Assembly (NCBI GenBank): GCA_045589695.1
Contig: JAZNPP010000030.1
Coordinates: 1 to 62,793 of the forward strand
Source of the DNA: HGM04593 sp045589695
GTDB taxonomy: Bacteria; Bacteroidota; Bacteroidia; Bacteroidales; Bacteroidaceae
DNA length: 62,793 nt
Reading direction: 5' to 3'
Shown in pieces: positions 60,080 to 62,793 of the stretch. The notes beneath the pieces are model-generated. The model worked only from the letters and a program-made list of their open reading frames with translations. It searched no databases and was not told the origin of the DNA. Position 1 is the first letter of the stretch. Every line of letters begins with the position of its first letter. A program made the position numbers and the translations under genes.

Positions 60080-61063
60080 ATGTTCCTTACCATCATAATC
60101 CCCCATTACAACCTGCCCAAACAAATGCTTGAGCGTTGTTTGCAGAGTATCATGCAGCAAAGCATGCAAAAAGAGGAATATGAAGTGATTGTCGTAGATG
60201 ACGGTTCCGACGACGCCCCTGCATGGATACTCGAAACATTCACCGCCCTGCCGTTAAAGCTAATACGGGCAGAACACAAAGGACTCAGCGAAACAAGGAA
60301 CAGAGGCATAGACGAGGCTGCCGGCAAATATATCATGTTCCTTGATTCTGACGACAGCCTGCAGCCTAACAGCATTCAGCCATGCATTGAGACATTAAGA
60401 AATGAATGTCCGCAAATACTGCGATATCGACATAAAGTCTGCAAGAAAGAAAAGGATTTTCGACCCGCAAAGAAGAAAAAATACAAGACAAGCAACACTA
60501 TAAGCGGAGCCAAATACATGGAAGAGAACAACTTGTTCGGGTCGGCATGCCTCTATTTCTTCAAAAAAGAAATTGTCGCAAGGCATAACATCAGATTCAT
60601 CCCCGGCATATATCACGAAGACGAGGATTTCACAACAAGGCTGCACTATCATGCGACAAGCTTGATTTACTGTAATGCCGTCATATACAACTACTGCATA
60701 CGGGAAAATTCAATAATAACAGACCCGGACGAAGAAAAGAGAGAAAAGCACATAGCAGACCATTTGAAGATCCTGAAAGGAATTGTAACGTTCCGTTCAG
60801 GAAATGCGGCACACTGCGATATCCAAGCAAGAGGCCTAAACAGAAAAATAGCGACACTTACCGTCGATTATATAATCAAGTTATTCAGATATAATAAAAG
60901 CACGAAAGAAATAGAACGTGAATGCAAAAGAGAACTTGCGCCTTTAGGGTTATACCCTTTACCCAAAGAGAGTTTCTCTTTTAAATATATAGTATTCAGC
61001 AAACTTGCCAACAGTTTTATCGGGCTACTTATTCTGCGCTTATTACTTTTATTCAGGAAATGA
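60080..61063 (+). CDS. Glycosyltransferase family 2 (second)
   Basis: 327 aa. FLTIIIPHYNLPKQMLERCL, EVIVVDDGSDDAP, GLSETRNRGID and FLDSDDS are the GT2 signatures. ATG 60080 follows the first gene's stop by 7 bp; a start at 60044 would overlap it. The C-terminus ends with a hydrophobic stretch (FIGLLILRLLLLF) that may anchor it to the membrane. Confidence 0.93.
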   Translation: MFLTIIIPHYNLPKQMLERCLQSIMQQSMQKEEYEVIVVDDGSDDAPAWILETFTALPLKLIRAEHKGLSETRNRGIDEAAGKYIMFLDSDDSLQPNSIQPCIETLRNECPQILRYRHKVCKKEKDFRPAKKKKYKTSNTISGAKYMEENNLFGSACLYFFKKEIVARHNIRFIPGIYHEDEDFTTRLHYHATSLIYCNAVIYNYCIRENSIITDPDEEKREKHIADHLKILKGIVTFRSGNAAHCDIQARGLNRKIATLTVDYIIKLFRYNKSTKEIERECKRELAPLGLYPLPKESFSFKYIVFSKLANSFIGLLILRLLLLFRK

Positions 61064-61079
61064 CATAAAGCTGCAAGAT

Positions 61080-62183
61080 ATGAGAATACTGCTTATAGGA
61101 GAATTCAGCAACGTCCATTGGTCGTTAGGAACCGCATTGCGTAAGCAAGGGCATGACGTCACAATCGTTTCGGACGGGAACAATTGGCGTGAATACCCAT
61201 GCGATGTACAGTTACGCAGAAAAAGCAAATCAAAGCCGCATACCGCCATATACATCTTAAAGATTATATACCACCTTCTGTTCAAATGGCACGGCTACGA
61301 TGTAGTGCAGCTCATCCACCCCACGCTGTTCCTTGAACTGCGTGCCCATCGTCTGCAGAAGATATACGACTATCTGCGCCGCCGCAACAAGAAGATCTTC
61401 ATCCTCGCAGCCGGCGACGACTACCAATACGTTTACGACAGCTACGTAAGACGCCGTTTGCGCTACTGCGATTACTACACGTCCGAACGGGAGATTGAAA
61501 ACAGCTACAACAAAAAACTCGTTCAAGAGTTCCTCCATACCGAAAAAAAAGACGTGTGTCTTCATGTCGCAGACACATGCAACGGCATAATTGCCGTATT
61601 GTATGAATACTATGTCGCCTACGCCGATGGGTATGACACAAAGACAGCATACATTCCGCTTCCTATAGAAATTGAGAATGACAAAAAAAGCGACACCGCA
61701 CAGACATACCCCATACGTCTTTTTATAGGAATGGACCGCAGACGTGATGCAATAAAAGGCACCGATATACTATACCGAGTCGCCATGCAGTTGAAAGAGC
61801 GATATCCCGACAAGTGCGAAGTAATAAAAACCGAATCGCTGCCATACAAAGAATACATAAAAATCATGAGCGCCTGCGACATGCTCCTTGACCAGATATA
61901 CTCATATACACCGGCCATGAATGCGCTCAAAGCAATGTCCATAGGTATTGCAGTTGCAAGCGGGGGCGAAGAGGAGCATTATGAGTTGATAAAAGAAAAA
62001 GAACTCCGTCCAATAATAAACCTCATTCCAGAAGAAAAGGATATATACGAAAAGTTGGAAGAGATAATACTGCAGCCCGAAACACTCTCCAAGCTGAAAC
62101 ATGATGGCGTAAAGTACATACAAAAGCACCACGACAGCCTCAAAGTCGCTCAGCAATACATTGATTTCTGGAACAGCAAATAA
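61080..62183 (+). CDS. GT-B fold glycosyltransferase (GT4-like)
   Basis: 367 aa. MRILLIGEFSNVHWSLGTAL start, GMDRRRDAIKGTDIL as the donor-side loop, and a C-terminal E-x7-E-like region (NALKAMSIGIAVASGGEEE) typical of GT-B enzymes such as GT4. No signal or membrane helix. It is the last gene of the run; 610 bp of gene-free DNA follow. The upstream in-frame ATG at 61005 overlaps the second GT and is rejected. Confidence 0.85.
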   Translation: MRILLIGEFSNVHWSLGTALRKQGHDVTIVSDGNNWREYPCDVQLRRKSKSKPHTAIYILKIIYHLLFKWHGYDVVQLIHPTLFLELRAHRLQKIYDYLRRRNKKIFILAAGDDYQYVYDSYVRRRLRYCDYYTSEREIENSYNKKLVQEFLHTEKKDVCLHVADTCNGIIAVLYEYYVAYADGYDTKTAYIPLPIEIENDKKSDTAQTYPIRLFIGMDRRRDAIKGTDILYRVAMQLKERYPDKCEVIKTESLPYKEYIKIMSACDMLLDQIYSYTPAMNALKAMSIGIAVASGGEEEHYELIKEKELRPIINLIPEEKDIYEKLEEIILQPETLSKLKHDGVKYIQKHHDSLKVAQQYIDFWNSK

Positions 62184-62208
62184 AAAAAACAGAACTCGAA
62201 AGAGTTCT
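62182..62208 (-). terminator. Leftward-facing terminator at the left end of the repeat region
   Basis: 7-bp stem 62191-62197 / 62202-62208 closed by a GAAA tetraloop. On the minus strand it is followed by eight Us (A-run 62182-62189); on the plus strand no T tract follows. It therefore stops a transcript coming from the right. Confidence 0.75.
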
Positions 62209-62404
62209 AACTGAAGTAGCGCCTACGGGAATTAACGAAGTTAATAGACAAGGCTTGCAGCAAACGGTCATGGCTCACCAGCAAACTCTGGGGACTAAGT
62301 AACTTTTTGCTTAAAACAAAAATCTCGCTTCCGCTCGCCGTTATATTCTACCGCAGTCCTCAACCTTAAACTGCGGATTGTTACAATGCGTAGGTCTTTC
62401 TCTC

Positions 62405-62432
62405 ATTACTTTTTCTCTCGTGAAAAAGTAAT
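62405..62432. repeat. Perfect hairpin ATTACTTTTTC...GAAAAAGTAAT
   Basis: 11-bp perfect arms 62405-62415 and 62422-62432 with a six-base loop. Similar short palindromes occur scattered between genes in Bacteroidales genomes as I recall; only this one is in the window. Confidence 0.5.
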
Positions 62433-62553
62433 CAAAAAACGCCCGTCACACGAAAAAGATGCGATTAAGTGAGCGCAAAGGAAATTCATTTACTTTGCCG
62501 AGCGTGAGCATCTTATCTAAAAATTAGTCACGGCAGCCTTTTTGTTGGCAACG

Positions 62554-62629
62554 CCGCCTGGTCGCAACCCGTGCGGCACAAACTACGTCTGTGCTACGCA
62601 CGACCAATTGCTGGCGGTGTTGTCGATTT
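62554..62629. repeat. Structured direct repeat, copy 1 (76 bp)
   Basis: Identical to 62718-62793; the 164-bp period is set by the distance. Inside, 62571-62580 pairs with 62590-62594 and 62597-62601 as a 10-bp stem with a nine-base loop, enclosed by GGTCG (62560-62564) and CGACC (62601-62605). Confidence 0.9.
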
Positions 62630-62717
62630 AAGTCGGAGGCCAAGGCGGTCTTAGGAAGACAAAATTTGTATTCAACTCCTTGGCTCACAGAACGACATGG
62701 CTACGATCCGACTTACC

Positions 62718-62793
62718 CCGCCTGGTCGCAACCCGTGCGGCACAAACTACGTCTGTGCTACGCACGACCAATTGCTGGCGGTGTTGTCGATTT
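62718..62793. repeat. Structured direct repeat, copy 2 (cut by window end)
   Basis: Second exact copy of 62554-62629; it continues past the last base. The 88-bp link between copies has its own arms: 62630-62637 with 62707-62714 and 62639-62645 with 62678-62684. Confidence 0.9.

Larger units (their letters stand above)
62184..62793. other. Gene-free, hairpin-rich region at the right end
   Basis: No reading frame of interest on either strand. It contains hairpins at 62231-62245, 62351-62376 (7-bp GC-rich arms) and 62405-62432 (11-bp arms around TCTCGT), followed by two copies of a structured repeat. The leftward terminator at its left edge suggests a non-coding minus-strand transcript. The window cuts the region. 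Confidence 0.6.

Noticed and set aside
62184..62793. CRISPR array, integron attC or insertion sequence at the right edge
   Set aside because: Only two copies with 88-bp linker, no short repeat/spacer rhythm, no transposase frame, and no attC core motif.

Overview
The window is a 62.8-kb chromosomal stretch from a member of the Bacteroidales (phylum Bacteroidota). The evidence is the many promoter -7 boxes of the Bacteroides type (TAnnTTTG), start codons without strong Shine-Dalgarno sequences, lineage-typical families (DUF4296, DUF4924, GldE, a TamL-like lipoprotein, a PCMD-domain secreted protein, a tiny mS38-like basic protein) and a class A RNase P RNA. I cannot place it below order with confidence. 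No tRNA, rRNA, CRISPR array, prophage or intact insertion sequence is visible, and most of the window is conserved housekeeping DNA.

Layout. 1-3.3 kb: end of a membrane protein, rnpB (minus), an amino-sugar-kinase-like gene and a PagL-like outer-membrane protein. 3.6-8.9 kb: the stress chaperones clpC (behind a consensus sigma-54 type promoter) and htpG, separated by the decayed tail of an AspT/YidE-type transporter. 8.9-12 kb: holA flanked by two PD-(D/E)XK-fold proteins, then an omega-amidase-like hydrolase. 12-19.6 kb: three tandem paralogous acyl-CoA synthetases and a divergent OadA/PycB-like carboxyltransferase whose biotin-domain lysine is replaced. 19.7-25 kb: tamL-like, walJ/yycJ-like and tyrS in one leftward run, with a SpoU methyltransferase divergent. 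25-32.3 kb: ileS, a DksA-like protein, lspA, a DUF4296 lipoprotein and a small protein as one leftward operon, then an aminosugar-kinase/RapZ fusion.

32.3-39.8 kb: a secreted PCMD/GEVED protein, gdhA, and a rightward cluster of an AmpG-like permease, a BadF-type amino-sugar kinase and an FKBP lipoprotein. 39.8-49.7 kb: a leftward block with an orphan 61-aa protein, an ECF sigma factor, the tightly coupled run LysE-DUF4924-prfC-tsaC-clc-fmt, a DUF308 protein, and gldE-ssb. 49.9-52.1 kb: HU, the mS38-like mini-gene and RNase G/E. 52.1-62.2 kb: phosphoglucomutase, then an envelope region (C69 peptidase, M23 endopeptidase, Wzx-like flippase leftward; three glycosyltransferases rightward). 62.2-62.8 kb: gene-free DNA with hairpins and a direct repeat of 164-bp period running off the window.

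Recurring themes are envelope construction and recycling (flippase, glycosyltransferases, M23 and C69 peptidases, AmpG, amino-sugar kinases, RapZ domain, TamL, LspA, PagL) and protein synthesis (IleS, TyrS, Fmt, PrfC, TsaC, mS38-like). No single cluster is clearly a wholly new system. The most unusual items are the terminal structured repeats, the kinase-RapZ fusion, the lysine-less biotin-like domain, the sigma-54 site before clpC, and the P-loop divergence among the three ligases.
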